A model generated the notes under the pieces. It ran no database searches and was not told the origin of the DNA. It worked only from the letters and a program-made list of their open reading frames with translations. A stretch of DNA of 64,000 bases from the NCBI GenBank assembly GCA_015680685.1, contig MNCI01000909.1, positions 62,001-126,000 on the forward strand, given 5' to 3'. The DNA is from Gnetum montanum. Taxonomy: Eukaryota; Streptophyta; Gnetopsida; Gnetales; Gnetaceae. Below, piece after piece: positions 47,996 to 59,809 of this stretch. Position 1 is the stretch's first letter. Every line of letters begins with the position of its first letter. The position numbers and the translations under genes are program-made.

Positions 47996-48449
47996 AAGGA
48001 CAGAAGAAGTCAATGACTTACCAGAGGACAGCCTTTAGGTAGAATTTCCCTTCAACATAGCAAGCGAGGGTCCAAGAGACTACTGAATAGTGCACTCTAG
48101 GCCCTATGCACCTCCTAACCGACACCAAATTAGGAAGCAACTACACAACTAAGGTACCCCCTTAGCCTAAAATGTGTTAGGTGCCTACCTACCCTTTACT
48201 TACATGTGTCATGTATTTTTAACTTTTTCTTGCATTACATTTGTTTACATATTTACATTTAGCTTGATTGCTAATATTATACATTGTTTTTCTTTGTTTA
48301 CGCATTTATTTACTTTGATTATGCATTCATCTACTTAGTTTATGCACTTGCCCTATTAGTTCACACCTTCGCAATTATTAAAAAAACATCAAAATGCATA
48401 AAAACATAAAAGATAAAATTACAAAAAATACAGATAGCATTGTCCTAAT

Positions 48450-49015
48450 ATGGCCTTAAACTGGCAACATGTGGCCTACCAAGGGCTTAAATTGGCAACA
48501 TGTGGCCTGCCATGGCCTTAAACTAGCAATGTTGTAGCTTACCATAGCCTTAAACTAGCAACGTTGTAGCTTATCATAGTCTTAAACTAGCAATGTTTCA
48601 TCCTACCATGGCCTTAAAATGGCAACATTGTGGCCCTATATGGCCTTAAATTGGCAACATGTGGCCTACAAAGGCCTTAAACTAGCAACACGTGGTCCAC
48701 CATGGCCTTAAACTGGCAACGTTGTAGGCTACCATGGCCTTAAACTAGCAATATTACAACTCGCCATGGCCTTAAATTGGTAATGTTGCAACTTGCTATG
48801 GCCATAAATTGGAAACATTGTAGCTTGAAATGGTCTTAAACTATTGCCCTTAAACTAGCAGTACACAGCCTGAAATGGCCTTAAACTAGCAATCACTGCA
48901 GCCCAAAATGGCCTTAAACTATCACCTTCAATCCCATCATAGTGGCCTAAGATGGCCTTAAACTAGCATTGACCCTCCCGCTATAGCCTTAAACTAGCAT
49001 GGGTCTTACAATGGC
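48450..49015 (+). repeat. Post-PR tandem array of element C
   Basis: About 15 units of roughly 35-40 bp: 'ggccttaaactagcaa', a few variable bases and 'tgtggcctaccat'. The longest and clearest copy of the array that follows PR in every Tat-type element of this window. Confidence 0.9.
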
Positions 49016-49214
49016 CTAGTCACACTATCATTGCATAATCCTAAGTTAGCACATTAATTCATCACGTTATAAGCATAATAAGTGTGCATAGCAAAGGACC
49101 ATATAAAAAGAGGGTTTACACATTACCCATAGGAAATAACAAATAATCATCCATCAATATGCATAGCAGTATATGGCATAAATAGCATCAAAACCAAAAA
49201 TGTAGCAAAAAATC

Positions 49215-52200
49215 ATAGCAAGGGGGCAAGGGATACATCTAGGTGATGCTCAGCTAGTGGTAATAGTGGGGGTGGCGACTTTGCTTCCTCCATTGTGTCA
49301 CTGGGGCCTATAGTATTTCTTGGTACCTACCATAACCATAGAAAATATGTATGATAATTATGCAAATATGCACTACACAAGCTAACTCCAACCATAAACA
49401 AACATAAAAAAACTATCCTAAGAGGGTCCCACATTAGTGAGTTCTAGAGGTAACTTTCTAGGGCTAGCCTCTAAGTGTTAGAGAATCTCAACCTCAGAAA
49501 GTTATATCCAGTTCTCCTAGCCAAAGTCAATCTTCACAAGGGTCTTGCATTTTTCCATGGTGGTCTATGCAAGTAGCTTCATTGAAAAGGTAGTAGAAGA
49601 GGCCTCTCCAGAAGGGGTGATGATTTGGCTCTCAGGAGAGTCACTCACCACCGTGTGTTGCATAAACAACTCATATGCCTGCCTTTCACTAATCACCTCA
49701 AGAAACGTCTTGAGGTAGCAGTGTTTAGTAGACTCCTCCTTGTACCATTACATGTATGTTTCATGCTCTCGATTATATTGGTGCTTGTCGTTCTTTTGCA
49801 TTTACCCTCACTAATAGACCTTTATGCTATAATTTTCTCAATCTTGGTTCTTTTGGGAAAGCAAGTCCATCTAGAGCCATTACTCTATCAGCTCTCCTGT
49901 AGCATCATTCTTATCTTTGAGACTGGTCCAATATCTCACATACTTGATCTTAGAGGTACACCAGGTGCTATCTACTTGTGATCTAGCTACTAAGAAGCCA
50001 TATCTAGGTTGGAGATCTTTGGTCTTCATATCTTGGCTGGTCACCCTCTCTTATAGTTCATGCATGCATTTCCCACAATGGCTTCACATAGGAAAGTGCA
50101 CACTTGTTCAATGTCTCTTACATGTGGCAAGGCACCTGATCATCTTCAGGAGGGAGGTTAGGAAGGGCATCCACCTTGGCCACCTTACTTGGATTCCACC
50201 ATAGCTTAGGACCTATAGGCATACAATAATCGATTAATCTTAGTTGAAAACCAAGCATTCAAGTAGTAAAGTAACATAAAGCAAAATAACATTACATACA
50301 TACTGAGCTTAGGATCAAGTTGTCACAAGTGGTCCACCATGCTTACAACAACGCCTTCCATGAAGGTGATTTTATCTAGCATGTCTACCCATGGCTCTAT
50401 GTGGTAGGTAGATGTGGGACCACTAGTGGGAATACTTAAGGCTGTAACACAATGATGCAATTAGCACATAGCTAAATAGCAAAAGATACTGGAGCAAACA
50501 GGCAATGACAGATGGCAACATAAGTTAGTTACCTAATAAGCCCTTAGGCATGACTGCATGGGGGATCACCTTGCTTTGCACCATCAAACAAGCTATCAAA
50601 ATCATTCCCATTAGGGTGGACCAACCCATCTTCCTCTAACTCTTGAAGGGTATTTACTTCCTCATGTAGCTCATCTCCATGAGCCTCCTCATTCCCAGCT
50701 TGAGGAGATGCTTCCTTTGCTACCACCTTGGCCGCTGCCCTTGTAGCCCTCTCTCGTTTCTCTATGATTAACACATATAGCACATTAGTACACATAGAAC
50801 ATCATTAGCTAATTAGCAATATGGCATAACAAAAAAAACATATAAAAATAAAAATGTATACATAAATATAACTAATGCACCATACTAACCTACAAGATCT
50901 ACACGTAAGCTTTGAAGCTTGATGTGGATCCTCTTGCTACTTGGCTTCTTGATCGTAAGGGTATCCTCCTCCTTAGGACATTACCTATTGATCTTGGCCT
51001 TAGATGGCTGCACCATCTCTACTATATAATGGTCTACCTTGCTTATGTCCTTGGTGCCAACTAAAGGACCCTTGCCTCCATTATCACATGAGTAATGTGA
51101 CACCCTACAGAACCCTTGGTCATTACTAATAATTATTCATTGATCTCCTCTAGGGGATCCTATAAACATATAGCTAAAAACATGTGCTTGATCCATGGCC
51201 TAGACAACTACTCATGATTTTCTACCACCCATCACCCATCATCTCGTATAACCAAGGGCTCTATGAACCTTCATAGTATCCTACGAAGAACTCAAAGTGG
51301 ATGTGGGACCTTGCCTAGAGGTTGAACTATAGTCTAGAGATCTTTGCATCTAGGTTAGTGGCTATATATGTAGCCTAGTTGAACCTTGTACCCTCTAGCA
51401 GCACCTCCTTTATTACCTATGCCTGTTCCACCCCAAGGATCTTTTGTTAGAAGAGCAACTTTGAAAAAGCATGATCATGGAATAGAGGGTAAAGCTCGTA
51501 CACCTCAAGTACTACCACATCTTTAATTAGTATGCTTTTGTGAGATCAAGTGGCACCCAACTAGTCTTCAATCTTTCCTCTATGGTTCACCTCCATGCTG
51601 GCCTTATCAACAATCATCCAACCATTAGTAGGGATGCCAAAGAGGTTAGTGAAGAAGGCCTCACTGAGGTCTAGCGCTACCATCATGCCACGCATTTGGG
51701 TGATAAATTGCCTAATGTCGCTACTAAAGGAGTCAATGATGATGACCATTTCCACCACTGGGATACTTGGGCTAAGGGCCAAAAATAGTTCCATTAAGAT
51801 AGTGTGCATGAGCTAATCCATTAGTGCATTTCATGCTTTGTGGCACAGCTAGTGTTTTGCACCCTCCACATTGTCATACTTCATGATAAGGGTGGCCTAT
51901 GTGCATCACTATCATCTTAGCTAAGGAAACTACCATTGCAATAAAGGAAAATCAATGTCAATGTTAGCATCATGCAAATGAGGTAAATTGAAAGGCATAA
52001 ATGAATAACCACATGATCCAAAACATAGATATGTACATGGTTCAAATGGGATGTGAGGTGAGGGTGGTGCTCCAATAATCTCCTTAGTGTTAATCTCCTT
52101 GGTAACCCACTACTCATCCAACTAGCTGTGGATCCTAAATTGCTCATATTCCTTCAGGTATCAGGTAGGGTAGGCCTCTAGATCAGGCCCCACTTGCTCA

Positions 52201-53080
52201 ATCATAGCTACCCAAACATTCATGCTAGATGAGAACGCCTCCAAGTCAATGCATGTCAAGGCTAGAGCATCCACCTCATCATGCAATCCCTCATCATCAA
52301 CTCTAAACCTAGCATTAATAATGAGCCATTAGCAATTTAGCTTGAGCTAGTAGTGAAAAAAAAAACACTGTGAGAACCATGAAAGCACTTATCCTTCAAT
52401 GCAGTAGAAAATTATAGGTGGGTTCTAGAATAGGATATGCACCCATAGCACAATAAAAAGGGTGTTACTCTTATTATAACAAGCAAACTCAATCATCCTA
52501 GATAGCTGCCAAGTGCTCCTAGGACCTCTGCTTGAATCACTTGCCCTATTAATGCTAGTTGTGGGCTCATCTGTTATAAATTTCAAGATGTCCTAGTTAG
52601 CCTTGGGCAACAACGTCTCAGTGATGACACTAGTAGCATTCACAATCAACTATGACCACATGATCATACTAAAATGTTGTAGTAGGTATTCTAGGAACTC
52701 ATGAGCCCTTATTGAAACCACACTACTTGATGGCCCACCTACATATCTGGTGCAAGCATGTTAGGAATAGGTTTGCTTATGTAGCATAAGATGACCACAA
52801 GCTTAACTACAATTAGAATAGGCTTCAATAGCATCTTGAAACCTACCAATAATAAGCAAAACATTAGTATACATACATATAATAAGCAAAACATTAGTAT
52901 ACATACATAGATGCAAATTTTGACATTAAATTATTACGATAAGTTAGTAAAATTAGCATAATGTAACATGAACTAACAAAGAAAAAAATCCTAATCTTGG
53001 CAATGCACTTTGGGGCCTCGTGGGTATAGGAGTTCAACCAACTCATGCACCATGCCTTGTACTCACTAGGGTACAACACA
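49215..53080 (-). pseudogene. Antisense intron-containing gene in element C, unknown protein
   Basis: Minus strand, between PR and RT, opposite to gag-pol. Exons matched to element D: 50890 to about 51895 (main exon, with I-D-S-F-S-S-D-I-R-Q-F and F-F-T-N-L-F-G-I-P), 50533-50761 (acidic, with D-F-D-S-L-F-D), 50304-50441 (T-S-T-Y-H-I-E-P-W-V-D, matching T-P-T-F-H-M-K-S-L-V-E in D) and from 50213 down (P-K-L motif). A final exon near 49215-49300 is Pro-rich. Introns with GT-AG ends: 50762-50889, 50442-50532, 50214-50303. Upstream exons (51.9-53.1 kb) are less certain. Stops mark it as decayed. Product and function unknown. Confidence 0.65.
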
Positions 53081-53159
53081 ATTTCATAGGCTTAGCACTA
53101 CATTTTATAATCTTAACATTAAGCATAGTTAACAAAACATTTCTGCAAAATCTCTCTAA

Positions 53160-53370
53160 CTTTGAACTACCTCCATGGAGAGCTTAGTCCAAACTTTTTA
53201 CAAAATTTTTCTAAGTCCAGACTACCTTCATGTAGAGTGTAGTCCAAAAAATTGCAACATTTTTCTAACTCTAGACTACCTCCATGAAGAGCATGACCTA
53301 AAAAACTGCAAAATGTTTCTAACTCCTAGTTGCCTCCAAAAAAAAGGGACAAAATTTTTCTAACTCTAGG
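53160..53370. repeat. 54-bp tandem repeat upstream of the antisense gene (element C)
   Basis: Four units with 'tttttctaactctagactacctccatg' type text; 'ctacctccatg' anchors at about 53167, 53222, 53276 and 53329. The unit resembles the U3 blocks of the C LTR ('aaatttttctaagtgccaagactac', 'gagagtgtagtt'). Confidence 0.75.
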
Positions 53371-54640
53371 ACCACCCTGAATACACACTAAAACATGGAG
53401 AGCATAGTCCACCCCCCACCCACCCAAAAAAAACATCAAAAAAATGTAGGACATATCCCTACCTCGTCCTTTGCCCCTATGATAGGCTATTCCCTGGTCA
53501 CCGCTAAAACCCTGGTATCCCTTAAGGCCTCACTACAAAGTGTGACTCATGGGAGCCTAACCCATAGTGCCTATCCTTGCACCCCAAGCTCCTACCCACA
53601 AATCCTATGCATGCATGCCCTAAAACCTCCACAATGAAACTTGCATTGTCTTGACCCTATGGCCATGCCAAAGAAGAAGATAGAATGCAATGACATTTGT
53701 AGAGATGCAAGGCCTCCAAATCCTACAATCCCAAAATCCCATCCATAGCCCCTGTGGTTGCACTATGCCACACAGCAGTAGCCATTTTCTTCATGACCAT
53801 GCCATGAAATGTAATGTACTATCCTCCCTAATTCCATGTGTAGCAAAAATAGACCAAACCCTTCCCACCATCATGCCCTCCCTACAATCACACTACTCTG
53901 AAATGATGCATGATTAAGTGGCCACCACCATGGCAAGGCACCATGATAGGACACATAAGAGACTATGCTTCCAAACCCTCATCAAGGATAAAAATAAATA
54001 AAAAGTATGCAAATGAATAAAAAGAGAGGAGAGTGTAGTTGGTGTACCTAGTTCATGCCAATGACCTCCTCTTCTCCACATGATCCTATGATCAGTGGCC
54101 TAGTACTCTCTTACCCTTGATGATGTTTACTAGTCCTAGGTGCAGGCATCCACTCCGGTGTGTCATTCTACCTAACTATGCTCTTCATTGGTAGCAGAAA
54201 AATAGTAATGACAAGGTTACACTATAGATTTCATGGTTAAAAGTAAGAAAATGACAACTTGCCCATGTTGAAAACTCATCTATATACCCTCCCAAGGTCA
54301 TTTAATGGTCCACCAACTTGAAACTACACTACACACTGAAGGCCAAGTGGAGAGTATAGTTGGTTGAGAGCATAGTCAACTATACTTAGCCCAATATTGT
54401 AATTATTTTGACAACCCTGCACATGCTTGAGTTAACTTAGCATGGCTAGCCCTCCATGGAATGGCATGTTTGACACATCCATGGTCCACTAAGACCTAAA
54501 ACTAGCATGCATATGGTCTGCCAAGGCCTAAAACTACACAAACATGCTTGCCACTCATAAAAAATTGCATATATACTTAGCCAAACCTCATTGCATTATT
54601 TTTTCCATTTGTGCACATTGACTTTGTGAAACAGGTACTG
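53371..54640. other. Spacer between antisense gene and RT in element C
   Basis: No domain recognised. Two 'ctaaaactagcatg' array units occur at 54480-54560, matching the post-PR array at the other end of the spacer. Short frames here (53395-53637, 53690-53917) have no counterpart in D. Confidence 0.5.
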
Positions 54641-54689
54641 CTTGATGTTTTTCTAGCTGATTTTGCAAGAACATGACATGGCTATGCTC

Positions 54690-56130
54690 GAGCAGGTACT
54701 CTTACCTCTGGTCCTCATGGGGCCTCAAGGCAACATTAAGTGATGTATTGACCCTCATTGTCTTGACCTTGAGCCTACAACCTATGCTAAATACATAGCC
54801 TTTGTAGAAGCACCACTAGATTGGCTTGATCATCTAGTTAAGGCTCTTGACCTAGAGGTAGGGGACGTCATATAGGATTTCCTTATTGAGATCCCTATGA
54901 CAACACATAATGGTAAGGCAGGAACACTAAAGCTAAGTTCCTTGCTACAGCCCCAAAATGCCTAGGAGATCGCTAGAGTGCTCAATGATAACATCAAAGC
55001 CTTTGCATGATCATACGAAGACATGTTAGGCCTAGATCCTCAACTAGTCCAACACAATGTCATCCTTGACCCTTGCATTAAACCAATTAAGCAAAAAGCA
55101 TTCAAGGTTAGGCTTGAGATGGCATTGGTAGTTTGTGATGAAATCACCATGCTTTACAAAGAAGGGTTTTTTTGGGGTTATTGACTATGTAGACTAGGTC
55201 TCCAACATCATTGTTGTGCCTAAACAAGGAAACCATCAAATATGACTTCCCATTGCTTAGTATTAATTAGTTGATCAATACCATGGCTAGACGTGCCTTG
55301 TTGTCCTTCATGGATAGGTTCTCGAGCTACAACCAAATTAGGATCAACCTTGAGCATCGACTTAGTACAACCTTCATGATCCCTTGGTGTATGGTTTACT
55401 ATACCATGATGCCTTTTGGACTAAATAATGCAAGGGCAATGTATCAATGTGCAATGAGATATATTTTTAGTGATTTCATGCTAAGTTTGCTCAATGAATA
55501 CATCAATGACATTGCAACTAAATCCAAAGTGGTCCATGATCATGCAAATGATCTAGACTTAGTGCTTAAACATTACCTGAGACATGAGGTTAGGTTAAAT
55601 CAAAAGAAGTATTTCTTTTGACATTATAATGGTTTAGATGCTTGGTTTTGTAGTATTCAAAATAGGTATACATGTAGACCTCGATAAGGTTAATGCCATA
55701 ACCAATTTAGCACCAATGGAAAATCTTAAGGAGCTACGAGGGTTGCAAGGTAGACTATAATTCATACACAATTTTATCACCCAGTTAATTGATAAGATAC
55801 AACCAATGCAACATCTAGTCAAGAAAGGAGCTCACTTCAGGGGGATAGCTCAATGCCAACAAGCATTTGACAACCTTAAGAAAGAGCTAGCACAACTACC
55901 TATGATTCACCCTTCACAAGGAGATAAACCTTTTTACATTTACCTCACCACTTCTGACATGTCATCACCTCTTTGCTTTATCAAAAGTGAGATGATGGTG
56001 CAAAGATCTCGATTTACTACCTAAGCCATGCATTAGTATCCCATGAGATGAAATACAATGATGTGAAAAAGCACTACCTCACCATAGTCTTCTCAATTAA
56101 GAAGTGGAGGCATTAACTCTTCCATAGTCA
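54690..56130 (+). pseudogene. Element C reverse transcriptase and first RNase H
   Basis: N-terminal linker about 54690-55180 with M-L-G-L-D-P-Q-L-V-Q-H (a typical pre-RT motif). RT blocks: S-F-M-D-R-F-S-S-Y-N-Q-I, M-M-P-F-G-L-N-N and Y-I-N-D at 55499-55510, where the second position of the catalytic Asp pair's first residue is Asn instead of Asp. The connection and RNase H start (55806-56024) show C-Q-Q-A-F-D-N-L-K-K-E-L, then S-H-A-L-V-S-H-E-M-K-Y-N-D. Stops and frameshifts interrupt it. Confidence 0.82.
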
Positions 56131-56169
56131 AGTTAATATCATTTCCTAAAATAATGTACTCTAAGTGAT

Positions 56170-56730
56170 AACAAAAGGTCATAACAGTAGAGTTTGACCT
56201 ACAGTACGTTGCTCAAGCCTCAACAAAAGGTCAAGCTATAGCCGCATAGCTTATGGTTTTTCCAGTTGATAATCAGGCCACTATAGACCCTAAATTCTTG
56301 GACAAGCATGTTAATAGTGTTAGGAAAGTGCCTAACAACTATGAGGCACTCTTACATTTTGATAGAGCTTCAACCTTTCAAGTGGGTAGTGTCACAATCA
56401 TCATCATGTTTCCCTATTTGGATATCTAACCCTTCACATATTGTTTTGCATTTCCTTGCACTAACAATGTGGCAAAGTACAAAGGTCTCCTCTAAGGTAT
56501 CCTTGTAGCATGTGACCTAGGGATCCAACACATAGTGATTCAAGGTAACTCATAACTAGTGATCAACCAAGTGATAGTGGTTTATGCCAGTAAAGCATAA
56601 CATCTACAACCTTGCTGTGACTTGGCAAAGTATCTACTTTAATACTTTGCAATTACTGATGTCCAACATATCCCCAGAAATGAAAATTCCATTGCCAATG
56701 CACTAGCAATGTTAGTCCTTGGCATTGCAC
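56170..56730 (+). pseudogene. Element C second (Tat-type) RNase H
   Basis: The frame reads Y-V-A-Q-A-S-T-K-G-Q-A-I, A-K-Y-K-G-L-L, V-I-Q-G-N-S and V-I-N-Q-V, then N-E-N-S-I-A-N-A-L-A. This fits the additional RNase H that follows the usual one in Tat elements, with its D-S (here N-S) and A-D-A (here A-N-A) sites changed by G-to-A decay. It matches 19950-20560 in D. Confidence 0.75.
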
Positions 56731-57009
56731 CTAGCATATTCCACACATTGCATACCTTGATGGTAGATTGCACTATGACTATCATCCAAATCATTGACAT
56801 TGCATCCATAGCCATAGTAAGCACAACCCATGTAGCAAAGTGGTATGATGAAATCAAGGCACACCTTCTACAAGGTAAGCCTCCACAACATTTGACTACT
56901 ACCTAAAAAGATGTAGTACATAAATGTTTGTGGTAGTACATCATCATAGGTGATAACACATTATGTCATAGATCCTACAATAGCATACTACTAACTTGCA
57001 TAAGCAATA

Positions 57010-58085
57010 GTGAAGCATAAAAGATTGTTGAGCAAGTCCATGAGGGACTATGTGGAGGTCACATAGCACCTAGGATAATGACAACAAAAATCAAATAGCT
57101 AGGGTATTATTGCCTTACATGGAGAGAAATTGTGTTTTGAAGGTCCAAACATGCAACATTTGTCAATGACATGGCAACTCAATGCTCATGCCACCAACTA
57201 AATTTCATACAACACAAATCATGTGGCTATTCCAACATTGGGGCTTGGACATCATTAGACCCATAATGCCTAAGTCCTCTATAGGGCATAACTTCATACT
57301 AACTACAACTAAGTATTTCACCAAATGGGTTGAGGCTATTTCCCTTAGGAAGACGACATCATAGCAGGTTTGCAAATTCGTCTTAAATAACATAGTGATC
57401 CATTTTAAGTTACCTATGGCCATAGTAATGGATAATGGGCTGTAGTTTAGTAGTGCTAAAACTAAAGCCTTTTGTGAGCACTTTGGCATCAAGCATTCCT
57501 TCCTATTGCCATACTATCCTTAGGAAAATGGTGAAGAAGAGGCCACTAATAAGATCATTTTCAACCTTCTCAAGAAAATGCTAAGCAATAGCAAATGATA
57601 ATGGCATGACAAACTAGTCTACACACTTTGGGCCTACTACACAACGCACCAAATAGCAATAGGTATGATGCCTTATAGTTTCATTTATGGGTTTGAAGCA
57701 ATACTGCCACTTGACTTGCAGATTCCATCATTCTGGGTAATCCTCTTAAACTTCATCAATGAAGGTCAAAACAACAAGTTGAGAACCATAGACCTCAAGT
57801 CAATAGAGGAGGAGCACATGCGCATGCTTGATCACATTGAATGATACTAAGAAAAGAAATGGAAAAAGTACCATCACAACTAGCATTAGTTCTTGATCAT
57901 GAAAGGGGACCTAGTCCTCAAGGTCATTTGCAAACCCACAACTAAATTCTCAGCTAATTAGGAAAGGCCTTTCTTGGTCACTAGGGCCTATGACAATGAA
58001 GCATTCAACTGTGCTGATCAAGACAAAAATGAGTTTGCCAATCTAGTGAACCATTTGAACCTGAAGTTGTATTATATCTAACATG
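57010..58085 (+). pseudogene. Element C integrase
   Basis: The zinc region at 57030-57190 has V-H-E-G-L-C-G-G-H. The core reads H-W-G-L-D-I-I-R-P-I, K-Y-F-T-K-W-V-E-A-I, M-D-N-G-L and E-A-T-N-K-I-I, so the D, D and E positions are all visible. Later Y-S-F-I-Y-G-F matches the C-terminal conserved motif. Frameshifts lie near 57180 and 57240 and several TAG stops occur. Confidence 0.82.
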
Positions 58086-58129
58086 TAGCATCACACATCA
58101 ATCAAGCAAGATAGGCATAGCACTCATTC

Positions 58130-58570
58130 TCAATGACACTAAATTGGCACATCATAGCTTGTCCACTATGACATTAAACTGGCATAGTATTTCCACTATG
58201 ATGTTAAACTGGCACAACACTCATTTGCTACAACACTAAACTAGCACAACACTCATTTGCTACAACACTAAACTAGCACAACACTCATCCACTATGATGC
58301 TAAAATAGCATAACAACTCATCCACTATGATGCTAAATTGGCATAGCAACTTATCTACTACAACACTAAACTATCATAGCATTCATCTACTACGATGCTA
58401 AACTAGCACAACATTCATACTTGGGTCACAATGTTAAAGTGAAACAATGCATCCACTAGGACTATAAACTAGCATAGCATGGTCTACTAAGACCTTAAAC
58501 TAGGTTCACTGTCTATTAGGACCTTAAACTAGTAGGGCCATAGTCTAACAAGACCTTAAATTGGGTTTGT
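58130..58570 (+). repeat. Post-IN tandem array of element C
   Basis: About 12 units of 32-38 bp: 'catccactatgatgctaaactagcataacac', grading into 'aagaccttaaactagg' at the end. It is the third array of this type in C, and the one resembling the main array of element B. Confidence 0.88.
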
Positions 58571-58630
58571 GATTAGCCATTAATACTTCCTTCCATCCTC
58601 TAGCAAGTGAGCGAGTGAGCATAAACCTTA

Positions 58631-58652
58631 CCCCCCCCCCCCCCCCCCCCCC
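58631..58652. repeat. 22-bp poly-C run
   Basis: An uninterrupted run of 22 C on the plus strand, in C's 3' untranslated region. Its length may be uncertain because long C homopolymers sequence poorly. Confidence 0.95.
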
Positions 58653-58689
58653 TTCTACACTACATGGGTAGGCATGTTGCATCTTCAAA

Positions 58690-58885
58690 ATGGAGCACTT
58701 TTCACTAGCGTAGCCTTTGGAGCACTCATAGCATCTTGGCACCTCACCATTTTACTGGCTTTTTGAGCACTTGTCACCGACATAGCCTTTGGAGCACTCG
58801 TAGGATCTTGGCCCCTTGCCATTTTACTAGCTTTTTGAGCACTTGTCACTAGTGTAGCCTTTGGAGCACTTGTAGCATCTTTTCT
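58690..58885. repeat. 72-bp tandem repeat
   Basis: About 2.6 units: 'tagcctttggagcact' at 58711, 58783 and 58855, exact 72-bp spacing, with 'attttactggctttttgagc' between. Non-coding, in C's 3' region. Confidence 0.9.
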
Positions 58886-59792
58886 CTAAGCATTTTATTT
58901 GCATTTTATGTTGTGTGATTTTCATATATTTTTAGAGTTATGTTTGTAGGACAAAGCCCTGGATCATCATGCAAAGGTACATCTCATCACAACAACAAGT
59001 AGCCATAATGCTCAAATGTGCATGATTAGACTAGCGAAGCCTCTCAAGAGTAAACACCCCCACTATCCCATTATAGCCTATCCAAATCCACTCCTATATT
59101 CCAATACCCTCTCATTCTTTGCATAGCCAAGATTGCAAACCCTCCTGGATGCTCACATGTTGTGACCACATGGAATCCTCTTTGCATGTCTCATCAAACA
59201 CCAAGCTTCCAAAGGTGGATGTAACATATGTCATTCTATTGAAATCCTCTGTCAGCTAGTCAAAGCCTAGGTAGATGTAACATAAGTTATCTTGAGAAGG
59301 AAACACTTATCGTATAGAAATCATGCCATTTCATCAATGGTGAAGTAAAGCCCATTTAGTGATATGCAATTCACTTGATGGGGAGCATCTCACTTTGTAG
59401 TAAGCATTCAAAGAAAATGAAAAAGGGATAGAGCACATCCCCAAGTAATCTAACTAGTCCAACCCTAAATCCATGCTAACTCTCTCATAAGCACTGTGAT
59501 GAGAGGTCAACACTTCAAGGATAAATCACTCTAGTGCCATGGTCACCATCAACCATTAGGTCCCTTCATCACAATATCCCCACTTTCATCCTATCTTCCC
59601 CTTTTATCCCCAGCACATCACCTACACCTTCTCTGGCTTTTACCCTACCATCTAGCATACCATTATCCATAACACTCTTTGAACATAGTGTAGCAACATC
59701 TAATCTTGCACTAAAGAGTGATGTTGGTGCCAAGCCTATTATAGTATTTTATTGTTCTTTGTCAATGTCTCTTAGGCCACTCCTCCAAGTGT
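58886..59792 (+). other. 3' untranslated region of element C
   Basis: No domain recognised between the 72-bp repeat and the PPT. A frame at 59534-59812 is Ser/Pro-rich, has no homologue in D and runs into the PPT, so I do not call it. Confidence 0.5.
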
Positions 59793-59809
59793 CAACAAAG
59801 AGGGGCCAA
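59793..59809 (+). other. Polypurine tract of element C
   Basis: caacaaagaggggccaa directly before the LTR start at 59810; the same tract as in B and D. Confidence 0.88.

Noticed and set aside
48450-49015. CRISPR-like array of regular repeats
   Set aside because: Units are degenerate and contiguous without unique spacers, lie inside a plant retroelement, and no cas genes are present.
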